From Pseudopelagicola sp. (GTDB taxonomy: Bacteria; Pseudomonadota; Alphaproteobacteria; Rhodobacterales; Rhodobacteraceae), in NCBI GenBank assembly GCA_026195905.1, contig JAPHRE010000046.1:1-52035 (forward strand): 52,035 nucleotides of DNA, given 5' to 3'. Position 1 is the first letter of the stretch; the number at the start of each line of letters is the position of its first letter. The position numbers and the translations under genes were made by a program. The notes below the pieces were generated by a model. That model saw only the letters and a program-made list of their open reading frames with translations, ran no database searches and was not told the DNA's origin. Below are positions 10,018 to 19,831 of the stretch, piece by piece.

Positions 10018-11211
10018 ATGTCCCTGCCCCGTACCGCCGCCAGTTTCGCGCCGCCCGTCATGGAGGCGCGCCGGTGGCTGGATGGGGTCGCCTTGAGCGA
10101 GGACCGGCCCCTGATCAACGTCAGTCAGGCCGCGCCGGTCGATCCCCCTCCAGAAGGCCTGCGCCGCCATATTGCAGACGTGGTCCTCACCATGCCCGAG
10201 GCGCATCTTTACGGACCGGTCCTTGGCCTGCCAGCCCTGCGCGAGGAAGTCGCCAGCCAGTTCAGTGCGGCCTACAGCGGTGTCATAGGCGCAGCGCAGA
10301 TTGCCATCACATCGGGTTGCAATCAGGCGTTTTGTGCCGCGATCACCGCCCTGACTGGGCAAGGTGATGAAGTCATCCTGCCGGTGCCGTGGTATTTCAA
10401 TCATAAAATGTGGCTTGATATGATGGGCGTCAAATCCGTGCCGCTTGCGACAGATGCCGGACTTCTTCCCGACCCCGAAGCCGCCCGCACCCTCATCACG
10501 CCGCGCACCCGCGCCATCGTGCTGGTTACGCCGAACAACCCCGGTGGCGTAGAATATCCCGACGATCTGGTGCGGGCCTTCTATGACCTTGCGCGCGAAA
10601 CTGGGCTGCGCCTCATCGTCGATGAAACCTATCGGGATTTTGACTCGCGCAACGGTGCCCCACATGACCTTTTTACCGACCCCGACTGGGCCGACACGCT
10701 CGTCCTTCTTTATTCCTTTTCCAAGGCCTACCGCCTGACCGGGCATAGGGTTGGCGCAATGGTCGCGTCCGAGGCGCTTTTGGCAGAGGTGGAAAAGTTC
10801 CTCGACACGATCGCCATCTGCCCCAATCAAATCGGACAGCACGCCGCGCTTTGGGGCATGCAGAACCTCGGGCAATGGCTCTCTGGCGAGCGCGCCGAGA
10901 TACTCGACCGGCGTGCGGCCATTGAAACCGCCAGCCCGGCTCTTGAGGCCGAGGGGTGGACGCTGATGGGGCTTGGGGCGTATTTTGCCTATCTGAGGCA
11001 TCCTTTTGCGATGTCGTCGCGCGATCTCGCCCCTGCACTGGTGCGCGAGGCAGGCGTGCTCTGTTTGCCCGGCACGATGTTTATGCCACAAGATCATCAA
11101 AAGCATCCCGGCGGCCCCGAACAATTGCGCATCGCCTTTGCCAACGTGGATCGCACGGGCATTGCCGCATTGTTTGAACGTCTCGCGGCACTGTCTTTTG
11201 AGAAACGCTAG
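10018..11211 (+). CDS. class I/II aminotransferase (PLP-dependent)
   Basis: A 397-residue fold-type I aminotransferase. The PLP-binding lysine is K236 in LLYSFSKAYRLTGHRVG. D202 (VDETY), N174 in TPNNPGG and R244 are at the expected places. It would transfer an amino group between an amino acid and a 2-oxo acid; the substrate is not clear, and aspartate/alanine-type or aromatic substrates are possible. The ATG at 10018 is preferred because MSLPRTAASF starts the globular part and a CACGGAGAACGCC ribosome-binding region precedes it. It may form a unit with the foldase and trpE downstream, 88 bases away. Confidence 0.9.
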   Translation: MSLPRTAASFAPPVMEARRWLDGVALSEDRPLINVSQAAPVDPPPEGLRRHIADVVLTMPEAHLYGPVLGLPALREEVASQFSAAYSGVIGAAQIAITSGCNQAFCAAITALTGQGDEVILPVPWYFNHKMWLDMMGVKSVPLATDAGLLPDPEAARTLITPRTRAIVLVTPNNPGGVEYPDDLVRAFYDLARETGLRLIVDETYRDFDSRNGAPHDLFTDPDWADTLVLLYSFSKAYRLTGHRVGAMVASEALLAEVEKFLDTIAICPNQIGQHAALWGMQNLGQWLSGERAEILDRRAAIETASPALEAEGWTLMGLGAYFAYLRHPFAMSSRDLAPALVREAGVLCLPGTMFMPQDHQKHPGGPEQLRIAFANVDRTGIAALFERLAALSFEKR

Positions 11212-11299
11212 CGGCACGATCCCGATCTGCCCTTGCTCCCTTTGCTCACGCGTCGTAGACATCGCTCGATAAATGCAATGCAGAAGGCAGGGAGCCGTC

Positions 11300-13141
11300 A
11301 TGTCCAAATCAAGCACGTCGAAAACCTTGGTCTGGATTCTGATGGCCATGCTTATCTTTGGCTTGGGCGGGTTCGGCATCACCAATCTTGGCGGTTCGGC
11401 AACATCGGTCGGATCGGTCGGGGACAAAGAGATCGACATCAACAACTATGCTCAGGCGCTCCAGAATGAGATCCGCGCCATTGAGGCACAGTCTGGTCAG
11501 TCGATCAGCTTTGCCGATGCTCAGGCCATAGGTCTTGACCGAATTGTTCTTGGCAATCTTGTGACAACCCGCGCGCTCGATTCCGAAAACGACCGCCTTG
11601 GTATCTCGCTGGGTGACGCACGTCTGGCGCGGGAACTCAAATCAATCTCGGCATTTCAAAACCCCGCAGGTGACTTTGACCGCGAAGCCTATAAATTTGC
11701 GCTTGAGCAGATCGGCATGAACGAAGCCGATTTTGAAACCTCCATCCGCGAGGAAAGCGCCCGAAGCCTGCTTCAAGCGGCCATCGTTTCGGGGATTTCC
11801 ATGCCCGATTCCTACGGTGAGGTCATCCTGAACTTTGTTGGCGAAGAGCGCGATGTCACCTTGGCCCGCCTTGACGCGGACGATCTTGCCTATCCGGTCG
11901 CGACGCCTTCAGAGACCGAATTACGCGCCTATTATGACGCCAATATTGCGGATTTCACCCGCCCGGCGATGCGCGAAATCACCTATGCGTGGCTGTCACC
12001 AGAGATGCTGATCGACAGTGTTGAAATTGATGATGCCACCCTGCAAAGCCTCTACGAAGAGCGCAGCAGCGACTTTAACACCCCGGAACGCCGCCTTGTC
12101 GAACGCATCGCCTTTGCGGACATGGCCGCAGCCAACTCCGCGCGCCAAAGCCTTGACGCCGGTGAGACCACCTTTGAGGCGCTTGTCGAAGCACGCGGAC
12201 TGCAACTGTCGGACGCAGATTTGGGCGACGTGAGCATTTCCGACCTCGGCAAAGCAGGCGATGCAGTTTTTGCCGCTGAGGTAGGCAGTATTGTCGGCCC
12301 GGTGCAGACCATCCTCGGCCCGGCCCTTTTTCGCGTCAACGGTGTGCTTCCCGGCAACGAAGTCTCCTATAAAGACGCCCTGCCCGACCTGCGCGAAGAG
12401 CTTGCCACAGAGCGCGCGCGCCGCGTGATTGAGGCCGAGATGGGGACTATTGACGACCTCTTGGCCGCTGGCGCGACGCTTGAGGACCTTGCCAATGAAA
12501 CCGATATGGAAGTCGGTCAGATCTCTTGGCACGATGGTCTTGGGGATGGGATCGCGGGCTATGAAGAATTCCGCGCCATTGCCGCAACCCTGACCAAGGA
12601 TGATTTCCCCCAGATTGAAACGCTTGAGGATGGCGGCGTATTCGCGCTGCGCCTTGACGGGGAAACCGCCGCAGCCCCTGCACCTTTCGATGAGGTCCGT
12701 GACGATGTGGCCGCCGACTGGACCCGCGCCGAAACCGTGCGCCGCCTCGAAGAAATGGCCGCGAACCTTGTGCCGATGCTGGGCGATGATGCGGATTTTT
12801 CCGTCTATGGGCTAAGCCCGCGCACCGAAACGGGTATCCTGCGCAACGGCTTTGTGCCCGATACCCCGGCAGGCTTCCTTGATGCGGTCTTTGACCTACA
12901 ACCGGGCGCGGTCACAACCTTGGCGCATGACGATACGCTTCTGGTGCTTCGCTTGGATGCTGTCCGCCTGCCGGACAAATCCAACGAAGAGATTTCCTCA
13001 TTGGCCAATACGATTCTGCGTCAGGCCGCCGAGGGCGTTGCCCAGGATATCTTTCAAGCCTATGCGACCCAATTGCAGAGCTTGAAGGGCGTGACCCTTG
13101 ATCAACCCGCCATCAATGCGGTGCATGCACAGTTTCAATAA
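11300..13141 (+). CDS. ppiD: PpiD-like membrane-anchored periplasmic foldase (SurA_N / peptidyl-prolyl isomerase)
   Basis: A 613-residue protein with a single N-terminal membrane helix (about residues 10-32, WILMAMLIFGLGGFGI), then a SurA-N-like helical chaperone part (AQALQNEIRAIEAQSGQ onward), a parvulin-type rotamase region, and a long C-terminal part. This is the layout of PpiD, which sits in the inner membrane facing the periplasm and helps newly exported proteins fold at the Sec exit. The rotamase region lacks obvious strong catalytic motifs, as is common for PpiD, so chaperone activity may dominate. The start at 11300 (MSKSSTSKT) is placed after GGCAGGGAG. trpE starts 21 bases downstream. 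Confidence 0.88.
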   Translation: MSKSSTSKTLVWILMAMLIFGLGGFGITNLGGSATSVGSVGDKEIDINNYAQALQNEIRAIEAQSGQSISFADAQAIGLDRIVLGNLVTTRALDSENDRLGISLGDARLARELKSISAFQNPAGDFDREAYKFALEQIGMNEADFETSIREESARSLLQAAIVSGISMPDSYGEVILNFVGEERDVTLARLDADDLAYPVATPSETELRAYYDANIADFTRPAMREITYAWLSPEMLIDSVEIDDATLQSLYEERSSDFNTPERRLVERIAFADMAAANSARQSLDAGETTFEALVEARGLQLSDADLGDVSISDLGKAGDAVFAAEVGSIVGPVQTILGPALFRVNGVLPGNEVSYKDALPDLREELATERARRVIEAEMGTIDDLLAAGATLEDLANETDMEVGQISWHDGLGDGIAGYEEFRAIAATLTKDDFPQIETLEDGGVFALRLDGETAAAPAPFDEVRDDVAADWTRAETVRRLEEMAANLVPMLGDDADFSVYGLSPRTETGILRNGFVPDTPAGFLDAVFDLQPGAVTTLAHDDTLLVLRLDAVRLPDKSNEEISSLANTILRQAAEGVAQDIFQAYATQLQSLKGVTLDQPAINAVHAQFQ

Positions 13142-13162
13142 ATCGCTAAAGAGGCCTGCGCC

Positions 13163-14674
13163 GTGGAATTGACCCCTTCCTTTGACGAGTTCGCCACCGC
13201 CCATGAAAACGGGCGCAATCAGGTGGTCTACGCAAGGCTTGCGGCCGACCTCGACACACCTGTGTCCCTGATGCTGAAGCTAACAGGGGCACAAAAGGAT
13301 GCGTTTGTTCTCGAATCCGTGACCGGCGGCGAGGTGCGTGGGCGCTATTCGATCATCGGCATGAAGCCGGATCTGATCTGGCAATGTCACGGCGATCAGG
13401 CGCGCATCAACCGCACCGCGCGGTTTGATCCCGATGGGTTCGTCACGCAAGACGGCGACCCGCTGACCGCCCTACGTGCGCTCATCGCCGAAAGCCGCAT
13501 CGACCTGCCCGACGACTTGCCGCAAGCAGCGGCAGGCCTGTTCGGCTATCTCGGCTATGACATGATCCGCCTTGTCGAACATTTGCCCGATGTGAACCCC
13601 GACCCGCTTGGCCTTCCAGATGCGTGCATGTTGCGCCCCTCGGTGGTTGCGGTGCTTGATGGGGTCAAGGGCGAGGTCACGGTCGTCAGCCCCGCTTGGG
13701 TCACCGATGGCATGTCGGCCAAAGCCGCCTATGCCCAAGCCGCAGAGCGCGTGATGGATGCGGTGCGCGATCTCGACCGCGCCATGCCACAGGCTGCGCG
13801 CGATCTTGGTCAGGCGCATGAAATCGCGCCGCCGGTGTCCAATTTCACCAAAGACGCCTATATGGCCGCCGTCGAAAAGGCCAAGGATTACATCCGCGCC
13901 GGGGACATCTTTCAGGTCGTGCCCGCGCAGCGTTGGACGCAAGAGTTTCGCGAACCGCCCTTCGCCCTCTACCGAAGCCTGCGGCGCACCAACCCGTCGC
14001 CTTTCATGTTCTATTTCAACTTCGGCGGTTTTCAGGTCATCGGCGCCAGCCCCGAAATCCTTGTGCGGGTCTTTGGCAACGAGGTCACGATCCGTCCCAT
14101 CGCAGGCACCCGCCCGCGCGGCGCGACCCCCGAAGAGGACAACGCGCTCGAACACGAGCTTCTTGCCGACAAGAAAGAACGCGCCGAACATCTTATGCTG
14201 CTCGACCTAGGGCGCAACGACGTGGGCCGTGTCGCCAAGATCGGCACGGTGCGCCCGACCGAACAATTCATCATCGAACGCTATAGCCACGTCATGCATA
14301 TTGTCTCAAATGTCGTGGGCGAACTTTCCGAGGACCACGACGCGCTCTCGGCCTTCTTTGCCGGAATGCCCGCCGGAACGGTTTCTGGTGCCCCAAAGGT
14401 GCGCGCAATGCAGATTATTGACGAGCTGGAGCCGGAAAAGCGCGGCGTCTATGGCGGCGGTGTCGGATATTTCTCGGCCGGGGGCGATATGGATATGTGC
14501 ATTGCCCTGCGCACGGCCATCGTGCAGGATGAAAAGCTCTATATTCAGGCCGGGGGCGGCGTTGTCTACGACAGCGATCCAGAGGCAGAATATATGGAGA
14601 CCGTCCATAAATCCAATGCCATCCGCCGCGCCGCCGCTGATGCGGCGCGCTTTACCGGAAACGGCAATAGCTAA
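13163..14674 (+). CDS. trpE: anthranilate synthase component I
   Basis: A 503-residue chorismate-binding enzyme. With the TrpG amidotransferase it makes anthranilate from chorismate and glutamine, the first committed step to tryptophan. The C-terminal half holds the family core: IRAGDIFQVVPAQRW, RPIAGTRPRGATPEED, DLGRNDVGRV, MPAGTVSGAPKVRAMQ and GGGVGYFSAGGDMD. The N-terminal LMLKLTGA is the region where tryptophan feedback binds in other TrpE proteins. No leader peptide is seen; the gap to ppiD is only 21 bases, so expression probably runs from upstream. Its partner trpG is 1.5 kb further on, with an antisense gene between. Confidence 0.97.
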   Translation: MELTPSFDEFATAHENGRNQVVYARLAADLDTPVSLMLKLTGAQKDAFVLESVTGGEVRGRYSIIGMKPDLIWQCHGDQARINRTARFDPDGFVTQDGDPLTALRALIAESRIDLPDDLPQAAAGLFGYLGYDMIRLVEHLPDVNPDPLGLPDACMLRPSVVAVLDGVKGEVTVVSPAWVTDGMSAKAAYAQAAERVMDAVRDLDRAMPQAARDLGQAHEIAPPVSNFTKDAYMAAVEKAKDYIRAGDIFQVVPAQRWTQEFREPPFALYRSLRRTNPSPFMFYFNFGGFQVIGASPEILVRVFGNEVTIRPIAGTRPRGATPEEDNALEHELLADKKERAEHLMLLDLGRNDVGRVAKIGTVRPTEQFIIERYSHVMHIVSNVVGELSEDHDALSAFFAGMPAGTVSGAPKVRAMQIIDELEPEKRGVYGGGVGYFSAGGDMDMCIALRTAIVQDEKLYIQAGGGVVYDSDPEAEYMETVHKSNAIRRAAADAARFTGNGNS

Positions 14675-14686
14675 GCACTGATTGCC

Positions 14687-16045
14687 TTAGGGCCGTTTCG
14701 CACGCAGCACCGCAGAGACCGGCGCAAGGCTGACCGTGCTGGCGCGATCCTGAAGCCTCCAAATCGTAAGCGCAGACACGGTTTCGTCGCGCACACGGCC
14801 CACCATGATAACGCCGCCTTCCTGATCGGCCTTAAAGGCCGCCTGATCAAGGAAGCGCCGGATCACCGCCGCGTTTTGCCCCTTGCCGTCGAAATCACGA
14901 AAGACCGTGGCCGCTGGAACCCCTTCTCGGCTGGCGAGCTTTTGCGCCGTGTTCAGCCCGCTGGGAAACATCACAAGCCCATGCCCCGACGCCAATAACA
15001 CCGCTGCGACCTGATCCGAAAGCTCGCGTGCGCCCTGTAGCCCATCGCCAAGCCCTTCCATCACGGCAACGGCTTTGGGCATAGCCCGAAGATGCGCTTC
15101 CATCGCGACCTCAACATCCGCCGGCCCCGCCGCTGCCGGAATATCGACCATAGCAAGCGTCTCAAAACCCATCTCGCGGTAGGCCGCCTCGCGCGCCGCC
15201 GCATCCTTGGTCAGCGTGCTGATGGCAAAGCTCAACGGATATGGGAACCCTGCGAACATTGCCTCATTGACCGGCGCGCGACCGTCATCAATCAGCACCA
15301 CAGACATCAGCGGCTTGCCCGCCTCGGCCTCAAACGGCACGGCGTTGACCTCAAAGGGACGCGGTGCCGCCTCGGCATCGACCACATCGCCCACCGTCGG
15401 CAGGCGCGACGATTTATGCTGGGGGAAGGTTTCGGTCAATGTCCCGGCTGGTTTCATCATTGGGGCCGGGGCATCCGTGCCGCGCTCTTCGGCTTCGGCC
15501 TCCGGTGACAGGTCGGTCTCCTCGGGGGGCGGCGTCTCAAACGCGCTGCCCACGGCAGGCACGCTCGGCGCGGCGGGTTGATCGGGGTTGGTCGTAATAG
15601 ACGCCTCTGCCTCCGGCACGGCCGAAAGCTCCGTATCGGGCACCTCTGGCGCGCGGGCTTGCGGCGCGACCATCACGGGGCTTTCGCTCTCTTTCGTGCC
15701 GCTCATGCCGCTCTCACCGGCCCCTAACGCTGGGGCCGTCAGCGACTCTTGCGCCACGACCGGATCGGGCTTGGGCGCAGGATCGGTATCGGCCAGCGGC
15801 GAGGCATCATCTTCGGACGCCTCGGCCTCTGCCGCCGCCGATGCATCGCCGCCAAGGGTCTCATCCGCTTGCGACGCGGCAAGAGGACTGCGGGCATCCT
15901 CCTTGTCAGAGCCTGTGGTCATCTCCACCGCGCTGGTCTGCGGCACAACAGTCGCAGGCAACGGTGCCAAAAGCGACGCCACAGCCACGACGCAGACGAC
16001 AGCAATGCCGCCCCAAATCACCCCTGCAAGAAACCCTCGAAACAT
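14687..16045 (-). CDS. divergent polysaccharide deacetylase (YibQ-like) membrane-anchored protein
   Basis: A 452-residue protein. An N-terminal membrane helix (residues 3-28, FLAGVIWGGIAVVCVVAVASLLA) is followed by a long low-complexity linker rich in Ala, Glu, Pro and Ser (to about residue 225). The C-terminal domain then begins near PLMSVVLIDDGRAP and matches the divergent polysaccharide deacetylase 2 family. The linker suggests a domain reaching across the periplasm to peptidoglycan or the envelope. The start at 16045 is chosen because the helix follows at once; the frame is open to 16240, which would overlap trpG. It is antisense within the trp cluster and ends 12 bases from trpE. Substrate is unknown. 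Confidence 0.85.
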   Translation of the reverse strand: MFRGFLAGVIWGGIAVVCVVAVASLLAPLPATVVPQTSAVEMTTGSDKEDARSPLAASQADETLGGDASAAAEAEASEDDASPLADTDPAPKPDPVVAQESLTAPALGAGESGMSGTKESESPVMVAPQARAPEVPDTELSAVPEAEASITTNPDQPAAPSVPAVGSAFETPPPEETDLSPEAEAEERGTDAPAPMMKPAGTLTETFPQHKSSRLPTVGDVVDAEAAPRPFEVNAVPFEAEAGKPLMSVVLIDDGRAPVNEAMFAGFPYPLSFAISTLTKDAAAREAAYREMGFETLAMVDIPAAAGPADVEVAMEAHLRAMPKAVAVMEGLGDGLQGARELSDQVAAVLLASGHGLVMFPSGLNTAQKLASREGVPAATVFRDFDGKGQNAAVIRRFLDQAAFKADQEGGVIMVGRVRDETVSALTIWRLQDRASTVSLAPVSAVLRAKRP

Positions 16046-16220
16046 CTGCCCTGCCCTCCATGCGTCGCCAAAGATGACGTCCTGGCCCGGATCGGGGCCG
16101 AAAAGGGGTCTTCGCGCCCCGTGGCCCCCTTGACCCCCAACGTCAAGCCTGAGCATGTATACCGCGACCATAGCCGGGGTCTCCACCCCGTTTTCGGAAC
16201 TTTGAGCGAAGAAGTGCAAA

Positions 16221-16814
16221 ATGCTGCTCCTGATCGACAATTACGACAGCTTTACCTATAATCTCGTCCACTATCTGGGCGACCTTGGGGCCGATGTGAG
16301 CGTCTATCGCAACGATGCACTCACCGTTGAAGAGGCTTTGGCACTACGCCCCTCGGGCCTGCTTTTGTCGCCCGGCCCCTGTGACCCGGATCAGGCGGGC
16401 ATCTGCCTCGCCCTCACCAAAGCCGCCGCAGAGGCGCAGATTCCGCTCCTTGGTGTCTGCCTCGGACATCAGACCATCGGGCAAGCCTTTGGCGGCAAGG
16501 TCGTGCGCTGCCACGAGATTGTGCACGGCAAAATGGGCACCATGCACCATACCGGCAAAGGCCTCTTCAAGGGGTTGCCCTCGCCTTTCGCCGCGACGCG
16601 CTACCATTCGCTTATCGTTGAACGCGAGAGCCTGCCCGACTGCCTTGAGATCACAGCCGAGCTTGAAGATGGCACGATCATGGGCCTGCAACACCGCAGC
16701 CTGCCGATTCAAGGCGTGCAGTTTCACCCCGAATCCATCGCCTCCGAACATGGCCATGCGATGCTCAAGAACTTCCTCGACATGATGCCCGCCAAACAGG
16801 AGGAACCCGCATGA
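16221..16814 (+). CDS. trpG: anthranilate synthase component II (glutamine amidotransferase)
   Basis: A 197-residue class I glutamine amidotransferase that releases ammonia from glutamine for TrpE. The catalytic triad is present: C80 in [12 protein letters not shown], with H169 and E171 in [20 protein letters not shown] is the oxyanion-side loop. The N-terminus [16 protein letters not shown] is canonical. It is separated from trpE by the antisense deacetylase-like gene, so its promoter probably lies in the 175-base divergent gap at 16046-16220. The stop overlaps the trpD start by four bases. Confidence 0.97.
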   Translation: MLLLIDNYDSFTYNLVHYLGDLGADVSVYRNDALTVEEALALRPSGLLLSPGPCDPDQAGICLALTKAAAEAQIPLLGVCLGHQTIGQAFGGKVVRCHEIVHGKMGTMHHTGKGLFKGLPSPFAATRYHSLIVERESLPDCLEITAELEDGTIMGLQHRSLPIQGVQFHPESIASEHGHAMLKNFLDMMPAKQEEPA

Positions 16815-17833
16815 GCGACGCGATTAAACCCCTGATCGGTGCCGCCGCCGACCGCCCCCTGACCCGCGCCGAGGCCGAGGCCGCGTTTGAAATCCTGTTT
16901 GACGGCGAAGCCACACCGTCGCAGATCGGCGGCCTCCTGATGGCGCTGCGCACACGCGGCGAAACGGTGGATGAATACGCCGCCGCCGCCGCCGTGATGC
17001 GCGCCAAATGCAAGCCCGTGCGCGCGCCCAAAGGCGCGATCGACATCGTTGGCACAGGCGGCGATGGCAAGGGCACACTCAACATTTCGACGGCGACCGC
17101 CTTTGTCGTCGCGGGCGCAGGGGTGCCGGTTGCCAAACACGGCAACCGCAATCTCTCGTCCAAATCCGGCGCGGCAGACGCCCTCAGCCAGATGGGCGTC
17201 AATGTCATGGTCGGCCCCGAGATCGTCGAAAAGGCGTTGGCCAACTGCGGAATCGCCTTCATGATGGCCCCGATGCACCATCCCGCGATTGCCCATGTCA
17301 TGCCCACGCGGCAGGAACTCGGCACTCGCACGATTTTTAACATCCTCGGTCCCCTGACCAATCCCGCTGGTGTCAAACGCCAGCTCACCGGCGCCTTTTC
17401 CCGCGATCTCATCCGCCCGATGGCCGAAACTCTCGGCCAGCTTGGAAGCGAACATGCCTGGCTCGTGCATGGCAGCGACGGCACCGATGAGCTTGCCATT
17501 TCCGGCATAAGCTGGGTCTCGGCGCTGGAACTCGACGGCACGGTGCGCGATGTGGAAATCCATCCCGAAGACGCCGGCCTGCCCGTGCATCCGTTCGAGG
17601 ACATTCTGGGCGGCACCCCCGAAGACAACGGCAAAGCCTTTCGCGCCTTGCTCGAAGGGGCGCCAAACGCCTATCGCGATGCCGTGTTGCTCAATTCCGC
17701 CGCTGCGCTCGTCGTTGCCGAGGCGGTCAGCGACCTGCGCGAAGGCGTTGAAAAGGCCCGCGAAAGCATTGATAGCGGCAAGGCACTCGCCGCCATAAAA
17801 GAGCTTGCTGCCATGACCTCTGCCGCGACCTGA
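16811..17833 (+). CDS. trpD: anthranilate phosphoribosyltransferase
   Basis: A 340-residue enzyme that joins anthranilate to PRPP, the second step of tryptophan synthesis. The glycine-rich PRPP loop [20 protein letters not shown], the [17 protein letters not shown] motif and the [11 protein letters not shown] loop are all conserved. Length matches the family. Translation is coupled to trpG by an ATGA overlap. A perfect nine-base-pair hairpin lies just after the stop, before ung. Confidence 0.97.
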   Translation: MSDAIKPLIGAAADRPLTRAEAEAAFEILFDGEATPSQIGGLLMALRTRGETVDEYAAAAAVMRAKCKPVRAPKGAIDIVGTGGDGKGTLNISTATAFVVAGAGVPVAKHGNRNLSSKSGAADALSQMGVNVMVGPEIVEKALANCGIAFMMAPMHHPAIAHVMPTRQELGTRTIFNILGPLTNPAGVKRQLTGAFSRDLIRPMAETLGQLGSEHAWLVHGSDGTDELAISGISWVSALELDGTVRDVEIHPEDAGLPVHPFEDILGGTPEDNGKAFRALLEGAPNAYRDAVLLNSAAALVVAEAVSDLREGVEKARESIDSGKALAAIKELAAMTSAAT

Positions 17834-17838
17834 GCCAC

Positions 17839-17859
17839 GCGCACCAAGCCTTGGTGCGC
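17839..17859 (+). repeat. intra-operon hairpin between trpD and ung
   Basis: GCGCACCAA, loop GCC, TTGGTGCGC: a perfect nine-base-pair inverted repeat in the 44-base gap. No T run follows, so it is not a classic terminator. It may stabilise the upstream mRNA 3' end or lower read-through. Confidence 0.45.
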
Positions 17860-17877
17860 CCAACAGAGAGCACTCCC

Positions 17878-18534
17878 ATGCAGATACCGCAGCCTTGGGC
17901 GCATTTGCCCTTTTTTGCCAAGGACTACCCGGCGATCCAAGCGGCACTGGCCGACGACACACGCCTGATCCTGCCCCCGGCGGCGCAACGCTTTGCTGCG
18001 CTCGACGCCTGCCCACCAGAATCCACCCGTGTGGTGATCCTTGGCCAAGACCCCTACCCGACCCCCGGCCACGCGCATGGGCTTGCGTTTTCTGTTGAAC
18101 CGGATGTGCGCCCGCTGCCGCGCTCGCTCGGCAATATTTTCAAAGAGATGCAGGCCGATCTTGGCGCCGCGCCAAAGAATGGCGATCTGAGATTTTGGGC
18201 CGCGCAAGGGGTTCTCTTGCTCAACACCGCCCTGACGGTGCCCGCAGGAGAGGCCGGAGGTCATGCCAAACTGGGCTGGTCGCGTTTAGCCGAACAGGTG
18301 CTCAAAGACGTCTCAAAGCGCCCGACCGCCTTCGTCCTTTGGGGCAAACAAGCACAAGCCCTTGCACGACATATCACAACCCCTAAAATCGACGCACAAC
18401 ATTTGCTGATCGAATCTGCCCATCCCTCACCGCTTTCGGCCCGGCGCGGTTTCTTTGGCTCTCGCCCGTTTTCACGGATCAATTCATGGCTTGCCACCCA
18501 AGGCCAGCCCGCAATCGACTGGACCCGCCCATGA
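17878..18534 (+). CDS. ung: uracil-DNA glycosylase (family 1)
   Basis: A 218-residue DNA repair enzyme that removes uracil from DNA. It carries the family-1 motif [20 protein letters not shown] (catalytic Asp58), the [17 protein letters not shown] uracil-binding stretch with the conserved Asn, and the [21 protein letters not shown] leucine/minor-groove loop with the catalytic His. The ATG at 17878 is chosen; codons upstream run into the hairpin region. It is inserted between trpD and trpC, which are normally adjacent in this cluster. Its stop overlaps the trpC start by four bases, so it is fully part of the transcript. Confidence 0.96.
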   Translation: MQIPQPWAHLPFFAKDYPAIQAALADDTRLILPPAAQRFAALDACPPESTRVVILGQDPYPTPGHAHGLAFSVEPDVRPLPRSLGNIFKEMQADLGAAPKNGDLRFWAAQGVLLLNTALTVPAGEAGGHAKLGWSRLAEQVLKDVSKRPTAFVLWGKQAQALARHITTPKIDAQHLLIESAHPSPLSARRGFFGSRPFSRINSWLATQGQPAIDWTRP

Positions 18535-19343
18535 CCGAAACCGTGCTCGACAAGATCAAAACCTACAAACTCGAGGAAATCGCCGCCGACAAGGCCGCCA
18601 AACCCCTCGCCGAAGTCGAAGCCGAGGCCAAGGCCGCTGATCCGACCCGTGGCTTTGCCGACGCCCTGCGCATGGCAAGCCGCGAAAGCTATGGGCTGAT
18701 TGCCGAAGTCAAGAAAGCCTCGCCGTCCAAGGGGCTGATCCGCGACGATTTCGATCCACCCGCCTTGGCAAAAGCCTATGAGGCCGGTGGTGCAACCTGT
18801 CTGTCGGTGCTGACCGACACGCCGTCCTTTCAGGGCGACAAGAGCTTCCTGACCGAGGCCCGCGCCGCAACAAACCTGCCCGCGCTGCGCAAGGATTTCA
18901 TGTATGACACCTATCAGGTCGCCGAGGCGCGCGCGCTTGGGGCCGATTGTATCCTTATCATCATGGCCTCTGTCTCGGATGCACAGGCGCTTGAACTCGA
19001 AGACGCCGCATTCGGTTGGGATATGGATGTGCTCATCGAGGTGCACGACGCCGAGGAACTTGAACGCGCATCGCTTTTGAAATCCCCCCTGATCGGGATC
19101 AACAACCGCAACCTCAAGACCTTCGAGACCTCGCTGGATACAACCCGTACGCTGTCCAAACTTGTCCCGGAAGACCGCCTCATGGTCTCCGAAAGCGGCC
19201 TCACCACGCCGCAGGATCTTTCGGAAATGGCCCGCTATGGCGCCCGCTGTTTCCTGATCGGAGAAAGCCTCATGCGTCAAGACGATGTCGAGATCGCAAC
19301 GCGAATGCTGCTTGCCAACCCTTTGCGCCCCGGAGGCATGTAA
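18531..19343 (+). CDS. trpC: indole-3-glycerol-phosphate synthase
   Basis: A 270-residue TIM-barrel enzyme that closes the indole ring to give indole-3-glycerol phosphate. Conserved pieces are [16 protein letters not shown] (catalytic Lys), [55 protein letters not shown] and [12 protein letters not shown]. The start overlaps the ung stop (ATGA) and the stop overlaps the moaC start (TAATG), so all these genes are translationally linked. There is no fused TrpF domain and no trpF in the window. Confidence 0.97.
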   Translation: MTETVLDKIKTYKLEEIAADKAAKPLAEVEAEAKAADPTRGFADALRMASRESYGLIAEVKKASPSKGLIRDDFDPPALAKAYEAGGATCLSVLTDTPSFQGDKSFLTEARAATNLPALRKDFMYDTYQVAEARALGADCILIIMASVSDAQALELEDAAFGWDMDVLIEVHDAEELERASLLKSPLIGINNRNLKTFETSLDTTRTLSKLVPEDRLMVSESGLTTPQDLSEMARYGARCFLIGESLMRQDDVEIATRMLLANPLRPGGM

Positions 19344-19831
19344 TGACCGAGACCACATCCGGCCTGACCCATTTTACCCAAGACGGCGATGCCCATATGG
19401 TTGATGTCTCTGACAAGGCCATCACCTCGCGCATCGCGACGGCCGAAGGTTGGGTCAAGATGGCCCATGAAACCTACGAGATCATCGCCCAGGGCCGCGC
19501 CAAAAAAGGCGACGTGCTCGCCGTGGCCCGCCTCGCCGGGATCATGGGGGCCAAACAATGCTCGACCCTGATCCCGCTATGTCATCCGCTGCCCATTACC
19601 AAGGTCTCGGTCGACCTGACCCCGGACGAGACATTGCCCGGGGTGCGTATTGAGGCCACGGTCAAGACCACAGGCCAGACCGGTGTCGAAATGGAAGCCC
19701 TCACCGCCGTCAATATCGCCGCGCTGACCGTTTTTGATATGTCCAAGGCGGTGGACAAGGCGATGGAAATTGGCGGCATCCGCGTGATCCTCAAAGACGG
19801 CGGTAAATCGGGGCGTTACCAAGCAACATGA
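19343..19831 (+). CDS. moaC: cyclic pyranopterin monophosphate synthase
   Basis: A 162-residue enzyme of molybdenum cofactor synthesis that, with MoaA, turns GTP into cyclic pyranopterin monophosphate. Recognised by [50 protein letters not shown] (conserved CHPL) and [24 protein letters not shown]. Full length. Its start shares bases with the trpC stop and its end overlaps moeA by four bases. Why Moco genes ride with trp genes is not evident from the sequence; the arrangement resembles that of other Rhodobacteraceae. Confidence 0.97.
   Translation: MTETTSGLTHFTQDGDAHMVDVSDKAITSRIATAEGWVKMAHETYEIIAQGRAKKGDVLAVARLAGIMGAKQCSTLIPLCHPLPITKVSVDLTPDETLPGVRIEATVKTTGQTGVEMEALTAVNIAALTVFDMSKAVDKAMEIGGIRVILKDGGKSGRYQAT

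Noticed and set aside
9799-11445. 548-codon antisense frame over the aminotransferase
   Set aside because: Mirror of a confident PLP enzyme; low-complexity content.
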